From NCBI RefSeq assembly GCF_000283655.1, contig NC_016622.1:2740501-2804500 (forward strand): 64,000 nucleotides of DNA. Direction: 5' to 3'. Shown piece by piece: positions 1-8,527 of this stretch. This DNA comes from Azospirillum lipoferum 4B (GTDB taxonomy: Bacteria; Pseudomonadota; Alphaproteobacteria; Azospirillales; Azospirillaceae). Under the pieces are notes generated by a model, which was given only the letters and a program-made list of their open reading frames with translations, had not been told where the DNA came from and searched no databases. A program made the position numbers and the translations under genes. The stretch's first letter is position 1. The number at the start of each line of letters is the position of its first letter.

Positions 1-27
1 TTCAAAGCCGCTGGTATAAGTTGGCAC

Positions 28-73
28 GGCTGGAATTCCCGATCCCGAAGGTCCGTGATCGGGAATTCCAGCC
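28..73. repeat. Perfect 17-bp inverted repeat
   Basis: Positions 28-44 and 57-73 are exact reverse complements, separated by a 12-nt loop at 45-56. No T-run follows on the plus strand. It lies downstream of the stop of the minus-strand operon that ends at 128, so it could be a factor-dependent or bidirectional terminator hairpin, or part of a dispersed palindrome family. The function is inferred only from position. Confidence 0.6.
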
Positions 74-127
74 ATCCGAGGCGCCGCTATATTTCCCGCC
101 GGCATAACGCCCCATCATCGACAACAG

Positions 128-586
128 TCACTCATCTCGCAATGACATAGCCAGCCTCTCCACCTCTCCACAAAGACTCATGTGGTCACAGCAAGCATTA
201 TCGACTTCGTCTTGAACTCCGGTTCCAGTCATCAGAAAAAGAGATCCAAGTATAATAGAGAAATTGACAGCGCCCATATCAGGATCCAATACAATCCTTC
301 TCATTTTACCCACACCAATATGGGAAATGTTATTCTCGGCCTCCAAAAACAACTTTTTTATAAATGGATAGAGTTCAATATACTTCTCGATTATTTCTTC
401 ACTCAGCGTAGATTCGTTATGGGTTATTGCTGGGATAAAAATTTTGTCCCTATAGAACAGAACGGCGAAATGCGGAAAGAAGTCACCTTCCTCGAATTTC
501 CTCTCGAGGAGATTCCTGAACTTTTGCTTGTGAATTTCCAGCATTTCCGCAACTCCAAGACGTATAGCGGGACTAGCGGCGCTCAT
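128..586 (-). CDS. Unknown 152-aa protein, AT-rich
   Basis: I do not recognise this protein. It is 152 aa, mixed charged and hydrophobic, with a Lys/Glu-rich first half, no signal peptide, and two adjacent Cys in the C-terminal quarter. A more internal start at 544 (Met15) is possible. It starts 12 nt after the stop of the antiporter gene and on the same strand, so it is probably the last gene of a three-gene operon with the antiporter and the Phd-like gene. Its base composition is clearly more AT-rich than the rest of the window, which suggests recent acquisition. The plus-strand frame covering the same bases (182-619) looks less protein-like. Existence of the gene is moderately supported; function is unknown. 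Confidence 0.55.
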   Translation of the reverse strand: MSAASPAIRLGVAEMLEIHKQKFRNLLERKFEEGDFFPHFAVLFYRDKIFIPAITHNESTLSEEIIEKYIELYPFIKKLFLEAENNISHIGVGKMRRIVLDPDMGAVNFSIILGSLFLMTGTGVQDEVDNACCDHMSLCGEVERLAMSLRDE

Positions 587-598
587 ATAACATATTCA

Positions 599-1639
599 TC
601 ATATTTTCTCAATCTTTGAGCCTATGTTGAACCTTCCTTTCCACTCTTTGTTTGTCACCGTATGGAGGATGTTCACCGAGAAAATTGCCGGTACGGCAAC
701 AGAAATTATCTCTGGATGAAATCTTTCGAACAGCAATGCCAGGAGGATTGCCGTCATTCCATTCTGCTGTGCCAGAGCGATATAAATCCGGTCGGCCTTG
801 TCCAAACCGGCGGACATTGGAAGCGACACGATCAAATGAGCCAGGAACACGCCGATACCGATGCCAATGCCGAGCCAGACCATCGATACATCGGTGAATA
901 AGAGACCAATCAACAGCGCTGACATGAACAGTGCCATTTTCGTCGCAAAGGCAAGATATCGGTCAATCGCCGGTCTGAGAAAAAGGCCAAGAACCGCAGG
1001 TGCCAGCATGAACTGGAAATATGCTGCCGAAAAAAGCACCGACACCAAAAAAACAGGGCTGTATTTTTCAATGTACCGAAAACTCGAACAGATCCATATG
1101 AACACAACGCCCAAAACAATTATCGATAAATTTCCAATTACCTCTAATATAATCCCGTAATATGAAATATTATCATTGGCCCCTAAATACCGATACAGAA
1201 TGAAAGCAATGATGATCGTCACAGGATCATCGAATGAACACCAAACGCGTATGATGTTCTGCGCCCGTGCCGAGATAACGATGGAGCGGCCCACTCGTCC
1301 CGATGACAGGGCCGCCGCCACCGAAACCGGATCAATCTGCGCCAGCGATATCCCCAGGACGAGGGCGAGAACAGGATCCCCGGACAGAAATTGGACAGCC
1401 GCGGCGATCAGCACGGCTTTGGCGGCGACGCCAACGGTGATCGCCAGGAGGATACGCCCCAGATCGGTGCGCAGGACACTGCGGTCGATGCCATGCACGC
1501 TTCCATACAGGCCGACGGCAAGGAGACTGTAGACCAGGAACTCATACCAGGCGCCGGACGGATCGATCCCGATACCTGTCGACACCTGCAACAGCAGGCC
1601 GGACACGGCCGCCAGGCCGAACAGTGCGAACTGGCTCAC
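599..1639 (-). CDS. Cation/proton antiporter (CPA1-like), short
   Basis: This is a polytopic membrane protein of 346 aa whose hydrophobic helices match the Na+/H+ exchanger (CPA) fold. Two acidic motifs are visible where the family carries ion-binding residues: AQIDPVSVAAALSS early in the protein and SFDDPVTII about 45 residues later. The GTG start at 1639 is chosen because GGAGGGGAAGA sits just upstream; the frame stays open to an ATG at 1699, but the extra 20 residues are Ser/Arg-rich and do not look like an antiporter N-terminus. CPA1 proteins are often 400-550 aa, so this is a short form. It follows the Phd-like gene and precedes the 152-aa gene. It probably exchanges Na+ or K+ for H+ across the inner membrane; substrate is unknown. 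Confidence 0.75.
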   Translation of the reverse strand: MSQFALFGLAAVSGLLLQVSTGIGIDPSGAWYEFLVYSLLAVGLYGSVHGIDRSVLRTDLGRILLAITVGVAAKAVLIAAAVQFLSGDPVLALVLGISLAQIDPVSVAAALSSGRVGRSIVISARAQNIIRVWCSFDDPVTIIIAFILYRYLGANDNISYYGIILEVIGNLSIIVLGVVFIWICSSFRYIEKYSPVFLVSVLFSAAYFQFMLAPAVLGLFLRPAIDRYLAFATKMALFMSALLIGLLFTDVSMVWLGIGIGIGVFLAHLIVSLPMSAGLDKADRIYIALAQQNGMTAILLALLFERFHPEIISVAVPAIFSVNILHTVTNKEWKGRFNIGSKIEKI

Positions 1640-1710
1640 TCTTCCCCTCCACTCAGCCGAACGGGAAGAGGACGATGCAAGGCATCGCCCCCAAGGCATC
1701 GCCCCCGTCC

Positions 1711-2379
1711 TTATTTCCCCCGCTGATCCGCTTCCGCATCCTTGCGGGATTGAGGGTCGGTTATGGAAATCTTGGTTCTTTCCAACGCGATTCCGGCGTT
1801 GACCGGCCGGTCGGCCAACCGGACAACAGTCCCGTCCCCGGCCGGCAATTTGATCTTCTCGCCATCGGACAGTTCCAGAATCACAAGATAGCCTGGACGC
1901 GCCAGGGTCACGGCACCGGTGAGGACCTGCCGTCCCTCCTCATCGAGATTGAGGGCAAGCCAGCCGCTGCGGACCAGATCGTCGTCGCCGAACCGCATCA
2001 GCGCGACCGTTCCGTCGGCTTCCCGCGCTTCGCTGGTCCGCGGAAATTCCATCAGTCCCCTCGCTCCCGAGACGCGCTCCTGCACCGCAAATTTCAGGGA
2101 GGCGACCAGATTGCGTCGGACGAAATCCCGCTTTCCTTCCTCAGGGCCGCCGTCCTGCAACGAAAGCGCTTCAATAACCTGATCGACCGTTTCCGCCGAG
2201 CCGAGCTGTTCCAGAAATGACAACGCCGCCGGCGAGACGACGGCGGCGACGATCTGATTGTTCCTGTCTATTCCGATCCGATTCCCAGCGAAGGCGGAAT
2301 CGAGCAAATCCGCGAAATGCTGCCGCGCATGGCGACTGTTCATTGAATATTCCGGCACCGCTCCAACCCACTCTTCCAT
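1711..2379 (-). CDS. Phd/YefM-like N-terminal domain protein
   Basis: The first ~60 residues read like a Phd/YefM antitoxin: ARQHFADLLDSAFAGNRIGI followed by a VAAVVSP strand, close to the family pattern of ARQ, a leucine-rich helix, GxxV/I, then AALV. The remaining ~160 residues are unlike any toxin I recognise and form a mixed, possibly beta-rich region with FGDDDLVRSGWLALNLDEEG. No toxin gene is adjacent; the next gene downstream (72 nt from this stop to the antiporter GTG) is a cation/proton antiporter. Known: Phd domains bind DNA and autoregulate. Inferred: this may regulate its own operon. An internal ATG at 2343 would cut the first strand of the Phd fold, so the 2379 start is preferred. 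Confidence 0.6.
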   Translation of the reverse strand: MEEWVGAVPEYSMNSRHARQHFADLLDSAFAGNRIGIDRNNQIVAAVVSPAALSFLEQLGSAETVDQVIEALSLQDGGPEEGKRDFVRRNLVASLKFAVQERVSGARGLMEFPRTSEAREADGTVALMRFGDDDLVRSGWLALNLDEEGRQVLTGAVTLARPGYLVILELSDGEKIKLPAGDGTVVRLADRPVNAGIALERTKISITDPQSRKDAEADQRGK

Positions 2380-2686
2380 GCAGATGCGGACCCATCCTCG
2401 GGGGATGCGTCCGCTGTCAAGAACTACGTATACATTCCTTGCGGGCGGTACGCAATATAGGATTCACCCCAATTTTTTAAACCATCTCTCGAACGATGAA
2501 CGCACATAGCTTCCATGCGGAAAGATCTGCCTAGTTCGAGGGAATAAGAAAGAAACACCGTTGCAGAGAAGTGAACACAATGTCAGATTTGGTACGCGTT
2601 CAGCGCGACACCGGGAATTTCCCAAGAGCTACGACGCGAGCTGCCGTTAGTGCCCTCCCCAACCGCCATGCGAGAGGACCAGCAAC
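2380..2686. other. Intergenic region, divergent promoters expected
   Basis: This 307-nt gap separates the minus-strand Phd-like operon from the plus-strand PrnB-like gene, so it should hold both promoters. It is more AT-rich than its surroundings, with a TTTTTT tract near 2471. No convincing -35/-10 pair or open frame could be assigned. GAGAGGA lies 8 nt before the ATG at 2687. Confidence 0.4.
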
Positions 2687-4012
2687 ATGCGTACTCAGCC
2701 GACGACCACGCGAACTTCCACCCAGATCACCACCGTCGCGAACGATAACGACGGCCATCCGCGGCCGCCCGCGGCGGCGCTTCGGATGCCGATCCCGGAT
2801 CGGCAGGCCGAAAAGGCATTGAGGGAACTCGAGGCGTTCCTGCGGCGCCTCCCGCTGCTGAATCGCGGAGTGGAGTATGGCACGGTCAGTTTCAGCATGA
2901 GTCTCCTGGAACGCGAGGTTGCGGCCCACATCGATCCTCAGATCATCGGCCCCATCGTGTATTCCGGTCATGTCGATCAGGAACTGGCTCTGCGCTATCT
3001 GGGCCTCCTCGGCTTTGCCGTCAGTTCCCTGGAACGCCATGCCCAGGGAGCCGGCCGTCCGGCCGGCTCGGCGCTCGCGGCGATGCCCGGCGTCGAACGC
3101 TGTCTCCTGGAACTCGGCAGGATCGCCAATCATCCGCCACGCGATAGCCACTATACATATTGGCTTAACAATAACTCTGACGACCCATTGACCTTTACTG
3201 GAGAGACAGGAGAGAAATTCTTCAATTTCGCGGTCAACCAGACCGATCTTCTGCTCGGAAATGCAGCAGACTATCTGCTCGATATCCGCATCGGCGCCCT
3301 GTCTCTTCGGGATCCGCAGGCGGTCCTCTGCATCGAGGAGGCCGCCGCTTCCATCGCCATATTGCGCCGGGTCTATCTCGATTACCGGCGTCCGGTGGAA
3401 GGCGGCACCGGCGCGCGGATGACGCCGCTGGATTTCAACCGCATGCGCAACTATCTGCTGCCCTACCCGGTCGGCGGGATGATGCACAGCGGCCCGAATG
3501 CGACGAATGTCGCCGCCTATCCGCGCGTGGATCTGGCGATCGGCTGGGCCGACGAGGCGTTCTGCGCGACCATCGCCCAGCGGCTTTCCCACATGAACGA
3601 CCGTGATGCCGCATTGGTGAGACGCGATCTCGGCTTGCCGAGCCTTGCCGAGCGCCTGCTCGACCTGATCGGTCTTCGGACGGAGAAAGGAGTGTCGCCG
3701 ACGATCGAGCAGTTGATCGATCATATCCGGCAATCGGGGTCAGATGGACGCAAAGTCGCGCATGCGTACTCACTTTTGGTAAAGGAGGCGCATGCGCTCA
3801 GTGCGCTCCACTGGGGACACATCTCGCATTACCTCGTCCATGGCGGCAAGACCATCCCGGCCGAAATGGCCGCGACCATGCCGCTCAAGCCGCACACCGG
3901 CGTCAGCGGTTCCAGCCTGGACCGAACCCATGCCCTGATGTCCGGACGATCGGCTCACTGGACCGTGACCTGTCTTCCTAAGGCGGTGGATCGGCTGACC
4001 TTCGCCGACTGA
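2687..4012 (+). CDS. PrnB-family haem protein (IDO/TDO superfamily)
   Basis: This 441-aa protein resembles monodechloroaminopyrrolnitrin synthase PrnB (DUF1864), a member of the indoleamine/tryptophan dioxygenase superfamily. Matching landmarks recalled from PrnB include an LPLLNR segment near residue 55, a LGFAVSSLERH helix, PGVERCLLELGRIANHPPRD, and a VGGMMHSGPNA segment around residue 265 that matches PrnB's VGGxxYxGPxA. Late histidines in HWGHISHYLVH could include the proximal haem ligand. PrnB rearranges a chlorotryptophan; the substrate here is unknown. It is about 80 aa longer than PrnB, mostly at the N-terminus. It is followed after an 83-nt gap holding a strong hairpin by an AlaX-type editing protein. 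A long open frame on the opposite strand (2600-3733) is a shadow. Family assignment is fairly confident, reaction is not. Confidence 0.72.
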   Translation: MRTQPTTTRTSTQITTVANDNDGHPRPPAAALRMPIPDRQAEKALRELEAFLRRLPLLNRGVEYGTVSFSMSLLEREVAAHIDPQIIGPIVYSGHVDQELALRYLGLLGFAVSSLERHAQGAGRPAGSALAAMPGVERCLLELGRIANHPPRDSHYTYWLNNNSDDPLTFTGETGEKFFNFAVNQTDLLLGNAADYLLDIRIGALSLRDPQAVLCIEEAAASIAILRRVYLDYRRPVEGGTGARMTPLDFNRMRNYLLPYPVGGMMHSGPNATNVAAYPRVDLAIGWADEAFCATIAQRLSHMNDRDAALVRRDLGLPSLAERLLDLIGLRTEKGVSPTIEQLIDHIRQSGSDGRKVAHAYSLLVKEAHALSALHWGHISHYLVHGGKTIPAEMAATMPLKPHTGVSGSSLDRTHALMSGRSAHWTVTCLPKAVDRLTFAD

Positions 4013-4017
4013 CCGCC

Positions 4018-4057
4018 GGCGGCCCGCCCTTGCTCCCGCGGCAGGGGGCGGGCCGCC
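4018..4057 (+). terminator. 12-bp GC hairpin between prnB-like and alaX
   Basis: Positions 4018-4029 and 4046-4057 are perfectly complementary (GGCGGCCCGCCC against GGGCGGGCCGCC) with a 16-nt loop. It starts 5 nt after the upstream stop codon. No U-run follows, so it may be a partial terminator or an RNA-stabilising hairpin that sets the ratio of the two gene products. Confidence 0.45.
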
Positions 4058-4095
4058 CCCTCTTCGCCTCACAGGATTTTGAAAGGAGACTCGTC

Positions 4096-4863
4096 ATGGC
4101 CACGAACTGTCGCCTTCTCTATCTCGACAATATGACGGACCTGACCGGCAATGCCGAAATACTCGACCTGACGGATCGGGAGACCGGAGAAACCGACCTG
4201 CGGCTGGATCGAACGGTGTTTTACCCGCAGGGCGGAGGGCAGCCTTCGGACACTGGCACGATCATCAGCGACACCGCCGTCTTCCAGGTGGAGTCGGTAA
4301 GACTGTGCGATGGCGCCGTCATCCACAAAGGCCGTCACCTGTCGGGCCGCCTCCACGCCGGCCAATACGCACGGCTTTCCGTCGACCGGGAAAAGCGCCT
4401 GCGGCACACGCGTCTGCATTCGGCAGGCGAATTGATCTGTACAGCAGTTCGCATGCTGGGCGTCGATTGGCCCGCCGTCTCCGCCAACCATTTCCCCGGC
4501 GCGTCGAAAGTCGTGTTCGAAGGATCTTTGGATCCGAAGGCAAGGGATCCGATGGAAAAGGAAATGGTGGCGCTGCTGAACCGCCTTGTGGCGGCGAATC
4601 AGAACATCACCATTGAATCGACCGACGATCTGGACGAGGTGGAAAGGCTGTGCGGATTTCGCCCCACCTATCTGGATGCCGGCTCCACTTATCGGGTGGT
4701 GGTGATGCCCGATGGAATTGGACGCCCTTGCATGGGCACCCATGTCGGCAGGACCGGCGATATCGGTGAAATCAAGCTTCGCCATTTCCGTGCGAAAGGC
4801 GGTCGGATCGACATCGGCTATGACCTTGCCGATGAACCGCCGGTCACAGCGGCACCAACCTGA
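4096..4863 (+). CDS. AlaX-type aminoacyl-tRNA editing protein
   Basis: This 255-aa protein matches the free-standing editing domain related to the C-terminal part of alanyl-tRNA synthetase, which hydrolyses mischarged tRNA. Landmarks are FYPQGGGQPSDTG near the N-terminus, the zinc-binding HTRLH motif (HxxxH) and a late CMGTHVGRTGDIG motif giving the remaining Cys and His ligands. The ATG at 4096 is preferred over the longer open frame because AAAGGAGA lies just upstream. It is the second gene of a likely two-gene operon with the PrnB-like gene, so it may remove a non-standard amino acid made by that enzyme from tRNA; this is inference. The 3' end overlaps the convergent modD gene by 20 nt. 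The family is well supported; the tRNA/amino acid specificity is not known. Confidence 0.85.
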   Translation: MATNCRLLYLDNMTDLTGNAEILDLTDRETGETDLRLDRTVFYPQGGGQPSDTGTIISDTAVFQVESVRLCDGAVIHKGRHLSGRLHAGQYARLSVDREKRLRHTRLHSAGELICTAVRMLGVDWPAVSANHFPGASKVVFEGSLDPKARDPMEKEMVALLNRLVAANQNITIESTDDLDEVERLCGFRPTYLDAGSTYRVVVMPDGIGRPCMGTHVGRTGDIGEIKLRHFRAKGGRIDIGYDLADEPPVTAAPT

Positions 4864-5674
4864 CCTTCACGTCGGCGGGCTGGCCGAAGAAGGGGGCGGA
4901 GGTGATCAGCAGGCGGCAGCCGGCCGCGGCATAGGCGGCGGCGTTCGCCTCGGTCACGCCGCCGGCCGGGGCGACCAGCGGCGGCGGGGTCAGGTGCCTT
5001 GTCGCCCCGATCACCGCGCGGGCGGCCTCGGGCGGCAGCTTTTCCAACTGGATCACGTCGGCGCCGGCCGTCGCGAAGGCCACCGCCTGCTCGACCGATC
5101 CGACCTCGACCACGATCTTCTTTTCCGGCGCCTTGCGGCGCAGTGCCGCGATCCATGTCTCCGGCGGTTCGGTCAAAAAGGTGCGGTGTTCGGGGAAGAC
5201 CAGAAACGTTTCCGACAGGCCCAGCCTGTGCATCACCGCCCCGCCCGCCTGCACCGCCTTGACGCTGAGGTCCTTGGCGCCGGGAAAGTTCTTGCGGGTG
5301 CAGGCGACGGTGACGGCCGGAGCGGCCTCGACGATGCGCCGGGCGCGGGTGGCGATGCCGGAGGCGTATTCGACCAGGGTCTGCGCCACCTTCCAGGCCC
5401 GGTGCAGCGACCCGGCCGGGCCGTCCGCCTCGAGGAAGACCGCGCCGGCCTCGGCAGCGGTGCCGCTGGGCTCGACGCGAAGGACATGGCCGCCGGCTTT
5501 CTCCACCAGCCGCGCCGCTTCCTCCGTCCCCGCCAGCACCATGGCGCCGCGGGCGGCGAAGCTCATCCGCGCCGGACGGGCGGCGATGCCGAGCGCGTCG
5601 GTGGTCAGGTCGCCGTAGGGAACATCCTGCGCCAGAAGCGCGTCGAGGGCGGCGTCGGGCAGGATGGTCGTCAT
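4844..5674 (-). CDS. modD: ModD, NadC-like phosphoribosyltransferase paralogue
   Basis: This 276-aa protein has the quinolinate phosphoribosyltransferase fold but carries the ModD subgroup signatures: DVPYGDLTT near the N-terminus, ACTRKNFPGAKDLSVKAV in the middle and HRLGLSETFLVFPEHR after it. ModD is associated with molybdenum transport operons in other bacteria, but its reaction is poorly defined. No molybdate transport genes are nearby, so this copy stands alone. It is convergent with the alaX-like gene and precedes the corA-like gene by 1.0 kb on the opposite side of its start. NadC itself is the alternative, but the FPEHR segment favours ModD. Confidence 0.8.
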   Translation of the reverse strand: MTTILPDAALDALLAQDVPYGDLTTDALGIAARPARMSFAARGAMVLAGTEEAARLVEKAGGHVLRVEPSGTAAEAGAVFLEADGPAGSLHRAWKVAQTLVEYASGIATRARRIVEAAPAVTVACTRKNFPGAKDLSVKAVQAGGAVMHRLGLSETFLVFPEHRTFLTEPPETWIAALRRKAPEKKIVVEVGSVEQAVAFATAGADVIQLEKLPPEAARAVIGATRHLTPPPLVAPAGGVTEANAAAYAAAGCRLLITSAPFFGQPADVKVRLVPL

Positions 5675-5693
5675 CGGCGGGATTTCCTTAATT

Positions 5694-6689
5694 CTAAAGC
5701 CAGCCGCGCCGGCGGAAATACCAGAGCGGGACCACCGCCGACAGCACCATCAGCAGGATGGCCAGGGGATAGCCGAAACTCCACTCCAGTTCCGGCATAT
5801 GCTTGAAATTCATGCCGTAGGCGGACGCGATCAGGGTCGGCGGCATCAGCGCCACCGAGACGACCGAGAAGATCTTGATGATGGCGTTCTGTTCGATGTT
5901 GATCAGGCCGAGCGTGGCGTCGAGCAGGAAATTCGCCTCGTGCGCCAGGAAGCCGGCATGCTCGGTCAGGGAGCGCAAGTCGCGCGTCATCGTCTTCAGC
6001 GCGGTCTTCTGTTCCTTGTTCAGCCGACCGCCGCTGACCGAAGTCATGAACACCACCAGCCGGTCGAGGCCGGCCAGGCTGTCGCGCACCTTGTGGGTCA
6101 GGTCGCCGGCCCGGCCGATGCCGCGCAGCACGTCCTGCAACTCGTCCGGCTTCTTGGCCGCCTTGCCGAAGCCGCCGCCGTCCAGCGAATCGTCGAAGAC
6201 GCGGGCCGACAGCTCGTCGATGCGGCCGCCGACCAGCTCCAGCACGTCGGCCACCCGGTCGATCACCGCGTCGAGCAGGCCGAACAGCGCACTCTCCCCC
6301 GTCGCCAGCAGTTCCGGCTGGCGGACGCAGCGGGCGGCGAAGGTGATGACCGGCAGCGGTTCGGTGTAGCGCAGCGTGATCAGGTGGCGCGGGGTCAGCA
6401 CGAAGGTCAGCTCGCCCTGTTCCGGATGGGGCGAGGTGGCGCGCGAGATGATGGGAGAGGTCATGTAGATCCCCTCCCCCTCCACATAGAGCTGGCTGGA
6501 GGCCTCGATCTCCTTCATCTCCTCGCGCGTCGGCAGGTCGCAGCCGGTCAGCGCGCCGACATGGGCGCGCTCCGCTTCGGTCGGGCGCAGCAGGTCGATC
6601 CAGACCGCGCCGCCCGGCAATTCCTCGCCGAGTTCCAGCGGCTGGCGCACCACCCGCCCGTCTTCGGCACGGGCATGGACGGTGATCAA
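5694..6689 (-). CDS. CorA-family divalent metal transporter
   Basis: This 331-aa protein has the CorA layout: a soluble N-terminal domain, a long helical stalk, and two C-terminal membrane helices with the family signature YGMNF between them and a basic YFRRRGW tail. CorA channels move Mg2+, Co2+ or Ni2+ across the inner membrane. The start is taken as TTG at 6689, because TTGA overlaps the folD stop codon (6688-6686) and the protein then begins [10 protein letters not shown], a usual CorA-like start; the next in-frame ATG would delete the N-terminal domain. Translation is therefore probably coupled to folD. Confidence 0.85.
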   Translation of the reverse strand: MITVHARAEDGRVVRQPLELGEELPGGAVWIDLLRPTEAERAHVGALTGCDLPTREEMKEIEASSQLYVEGEGIYMTSPIISRATSPHPEQGELTFVLTPRHLITLRYTEPLPVITFAARCVRQPELLATGESALFGLLDAVIDRVADVLELVGGRIDELSARVFDDSLDGGGFGKAAKKPDELQDVLRGIGRAGDLTHKVRDSLAGLDRLVVFMTSVSGGRLNKEQKTALKTMTRDLRSLTEHAGFLAHEANFLLDATLGLINIEQNAIIKIFSVVSVALMPPTLIASAYGMNFKHMPELEWSFGYPLAILLMVLSAVVPLWYFRRRGWL

Positions 6690-7603
6690 AGGGCGGCCCC
6701 CAGGCTCGCCTCTGCCGGCACCGGCGCGCCGGCAGCGCGGCAGGCGGCGGCCAGCGTGTTCAGCATCAGGCAGGCGATGGTCATCGGGCCGACGCCGCCG
6801 GGAACGGGCGTGATGGCGCCGGCGACCTTCACCGCTTCGTCGAAAGCCACGTCGCCGACCAGCCGGGTCTTGCCGGGCTCGGCCGCCGCGACGCGGTTGA
6901 TGCCGACATCGATCACGGTGGCGCCGGGCTTGATCCAATCGCCGCGCACCATCTCCGGCCGGCCGACCGCCGCGACCAGGATATCGGCGCGGCGGCACTC
7001 CACCGGCAGATCGACGGTGCGGGAATGGGCCATGGTCACCGTGCAGTCGGCCTGCAGCAGAAGCTGGGCCATCGGCTTGCCGACGATGTTGGAGCGGCCG
7101 AGCACCAGGGCGCGCTTGCCCTTCAGGTCGCGGCCCAGCGTGTCGCGGATCAGCAGCAGGCTGCCCAGCGGCGTGCAGGGCACGATGGCGCCCGGCTGGC
7201 CGGTGGCGAGCAGCCCGGCATTGACGACATGGAAACCGTCGGCGTCCTTTTCCGGAACGATGCGGGCCAGCACCTTCTGGCTGTCGATGTGCCCGGGCAG
7301 CGGAAGCTGGACCAGAATGCCGTGCACGGCCGGATCGGCGTTCAGCCGGTCGATCAGGGCCAGCAGGTCGGATTCGGCCATGTCGGCCGGCTCGTGATGG
7401 TCGAAGCTGTTCATGCCCAGCTCGACCAGGGCCCGTTCCTTGGAGCGGACATAGACCTGGCTGGCCGGATCCTCGCCCACCAGCACGACGGCCAGACCGG
7501 GGGTGACGCCATGGCTGGCCTTCAGCGCCGCCACACCGTCCGCCACCCGCGCGCGCAAGCCGGCCGCAAAGGCCTTGCCGTCGATGATCTTCGCGTCCGC
7601 CAT
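6686..7603 (-). CDS. folD: Methylenetetrahydrofolate dehydrogenase/cyclohydrolase FolD
   Basis: FolD is a bifunctional cytosolic enzyme that oxidises 5,10-methylene-THF with NADP+ and hydrolyses methenyl-THF to 10-formyl-THF. The 305-aa product has all expected blocks: [14 protein letters not shown] with the catalytic Lys, [41 protein letters not shown] in the dinucleotide-binding domain, and [11 protein letters not shown] near the end. The ATG at 7603 is preceded by GGGTGGAG. It follows the DUF167 gene by one base and overlaps the corA-like TTG start by 4 nt, so yggT-DUF167-folD-corA looks like one operon. Confidence 0.96.
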   Translation of the reverse strand: MADAKIIDGKAFAAGLRARVADGVAALKASHGVTPGLAVVLVGEDPASQVYVRSKERALVELGMNSFDHHEPADMAESDLLALIDRLNADPAVHGILVQLPLPGHIDSQKVLARIVPEKDADGFHVVNAGLLATGQPGAIVPCTPLGSLLLIRDTLGRDLKGKRALVLGRSNIVGKPMAQLLLQADCTVTMAHSRTVDLPVECRRADILVAAVGRPEMVRGDWIKPGATVIDVGINRVAAAEPGKTRLVGDVAFDEAVKVAGAITPVPGGVGPMTIACLMLNTLAAACRAAGAPVPAEASLGAAL

Positions 7604-7604
7604 G

Positions 7605-7946
7605 CTACACTCCACCCTCGGTACCCACATCGTCGATCAGGGCCGACAGCCGCGGCAGCAGAGCCGCCGGGTCACCGGCCACATGCAGTATCTTGTTCCG
7701 GTCGGTGGCGCCGGCCACCACCGTCAGGCTCGTCTTGGGCAGTTTCCATGCCTTCGACAAAAGTTTTATGACGGCCTCGTTGGCTTTGCCGTTTTCCGGC
7801 ACCGCCGTGACCGCCAGTTTCAGAACACGTCCCCCGCCCGCCGTTTCGGCCGTGCCGGTCACCGCGTTGCGCGACGCCTTGGGCGTCACCCGGAGCGCCA
7901 CCCGCAAGCCGTCGGCCACCGCTTCGAAGGGAGAGGACGCCGCCAC
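7605..7946 (-). CDS. DUF167 (YggU) family protein
   Basis: This 113-aa protein matches the small YggU/DUF167 family: [14 protein letters not shown] near the start, [20 protein letters not shown] in the middle, then a short C-terminal extension. The fold is known in the family, the function is not. The GTG start at 7946 lies two bases after the yggT stop, and the resulting protein begins with the expected short leader. The yggT-DUF167 pair is conserved across proteobacteria, so coupling fits. Stop is one base before the folD ATG. Confidence 0.85.
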   Translation of the reverse strand: MAASSPFEAVADGLRVALRVTPKASRNAVTGTAETAGGGRVLKLAVTAVPENGKANEAVIKLLSKAWKLPKTSLTVVAGATDRNKILHVAGDPAALLPRLSALIDDVGTEGGV

Positions 7947-7948
7947 GG

Positions 7949-8233
7949 TCAGAAGCGCGGCCAGTACTGGGCCATCAGGTTCTGGATGAAGGAGATCGCC
8001 AGCAGAACCACGATCGGCGACAGATCCAGTCCACCCATGTTGGGCAGGACGCGGCGGATCGGGCGCAGCACCGGTTCGGTGATGCGATACAGGAAGTCGC
8101 CGATCAGATAGACCGCGCGGTTGCGCGTGTTCACCACGTTGAAGGCCACCAGCCAGCTGAGGATCGCCGACAGGATGAGGACCCAGAAGAACAGGTCCAG
8201 AATGGTGTTGATGAGCATATACAGCGCGATCAT
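7949..8233 (-). CDS. YggT family membrane protein
   Basis: This 94-aa protein has two hydrophobic helices, one at the N-terminus (LINTILDLFFWVLILSAILSW) and one near the C-terminus, and the family segment FLYRITEPVLRPIRRVLP between them. YggT proteins are small inner-membrane proteins linked to osmotic or envelope functions. It heads the yggT-DUF167-folD-corA group, and nothing lies between it and the tRNA-Ala promoter upstream on the other strand except about 220 nt of non-coding DNA. Confidence 0.9.
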   Translation of the reverse strand: MIALYMLINTILDLFFWVLILSAILSWLVAFNVVNTRNRAVYLIGDFLYRITEPVLRPIRRVLPNMGGLDLSPIVVLLAISFIQNLMAQYWPRF

Positions 8234-8456
8234 GCCGGGCCAGCTCCATGGCGGTTCTTTGGGATGGCCGCGCGCAACGCACTGCGAAGCGGGCGCCAGC
8301 CTTTTCCGGGCACCCTAAGCATAAGCGGAGAGACCTGTCCAGTACGGCGGCCCGCCGATAGGCCGGGTGGACTGCGGCGCATAGACCGGAGTACCGCCGG
8401 CGCAGGGGTCTTGCCAGGCCGTTGCGCCCGCGCTTCATTTTTTCTGAATCAAGCGC

Positions 8457-8485
8457 TTGACAGCACCCCCCGTCATGGACAATAT
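8457..8485 (+). promoter_or_regulatory. Promoter for tRNA-Ala
   Basis: A consensus -35 box TTGACA (8457-8462), a 17-nt spacer and CAATAT (8480-8485) lie about 43 nt before the mature tRNA 5' end. Strand and distance fit a housekeeping-sigma promoter for the tRNA. Confidence 0.65.
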
Positions 8486-8527
8486 CCGCGCCACGCCGGG
8501 GCGGCGAAGACGCCGCGGTGTGAGTGT

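Noticed and set aside
21-37. A sigma-54-like -24 box (TTGGCACG)
   Set aside because: The -12 element has no GC at the right spacing (GAATT rather than TTGCA), and no plus-strand gene follows.
2600-3733. A 377-codon minus-strand frame over the PrnB-like gene
   Set aside because: The plus-strand frame has matches to PrnB; the minus frame has no recognisable feature.
5664-7397. A 577-codon plus-strand frame
   Set aside because: Antisense to modD, the corA-like gene and folD; no domain motifs.
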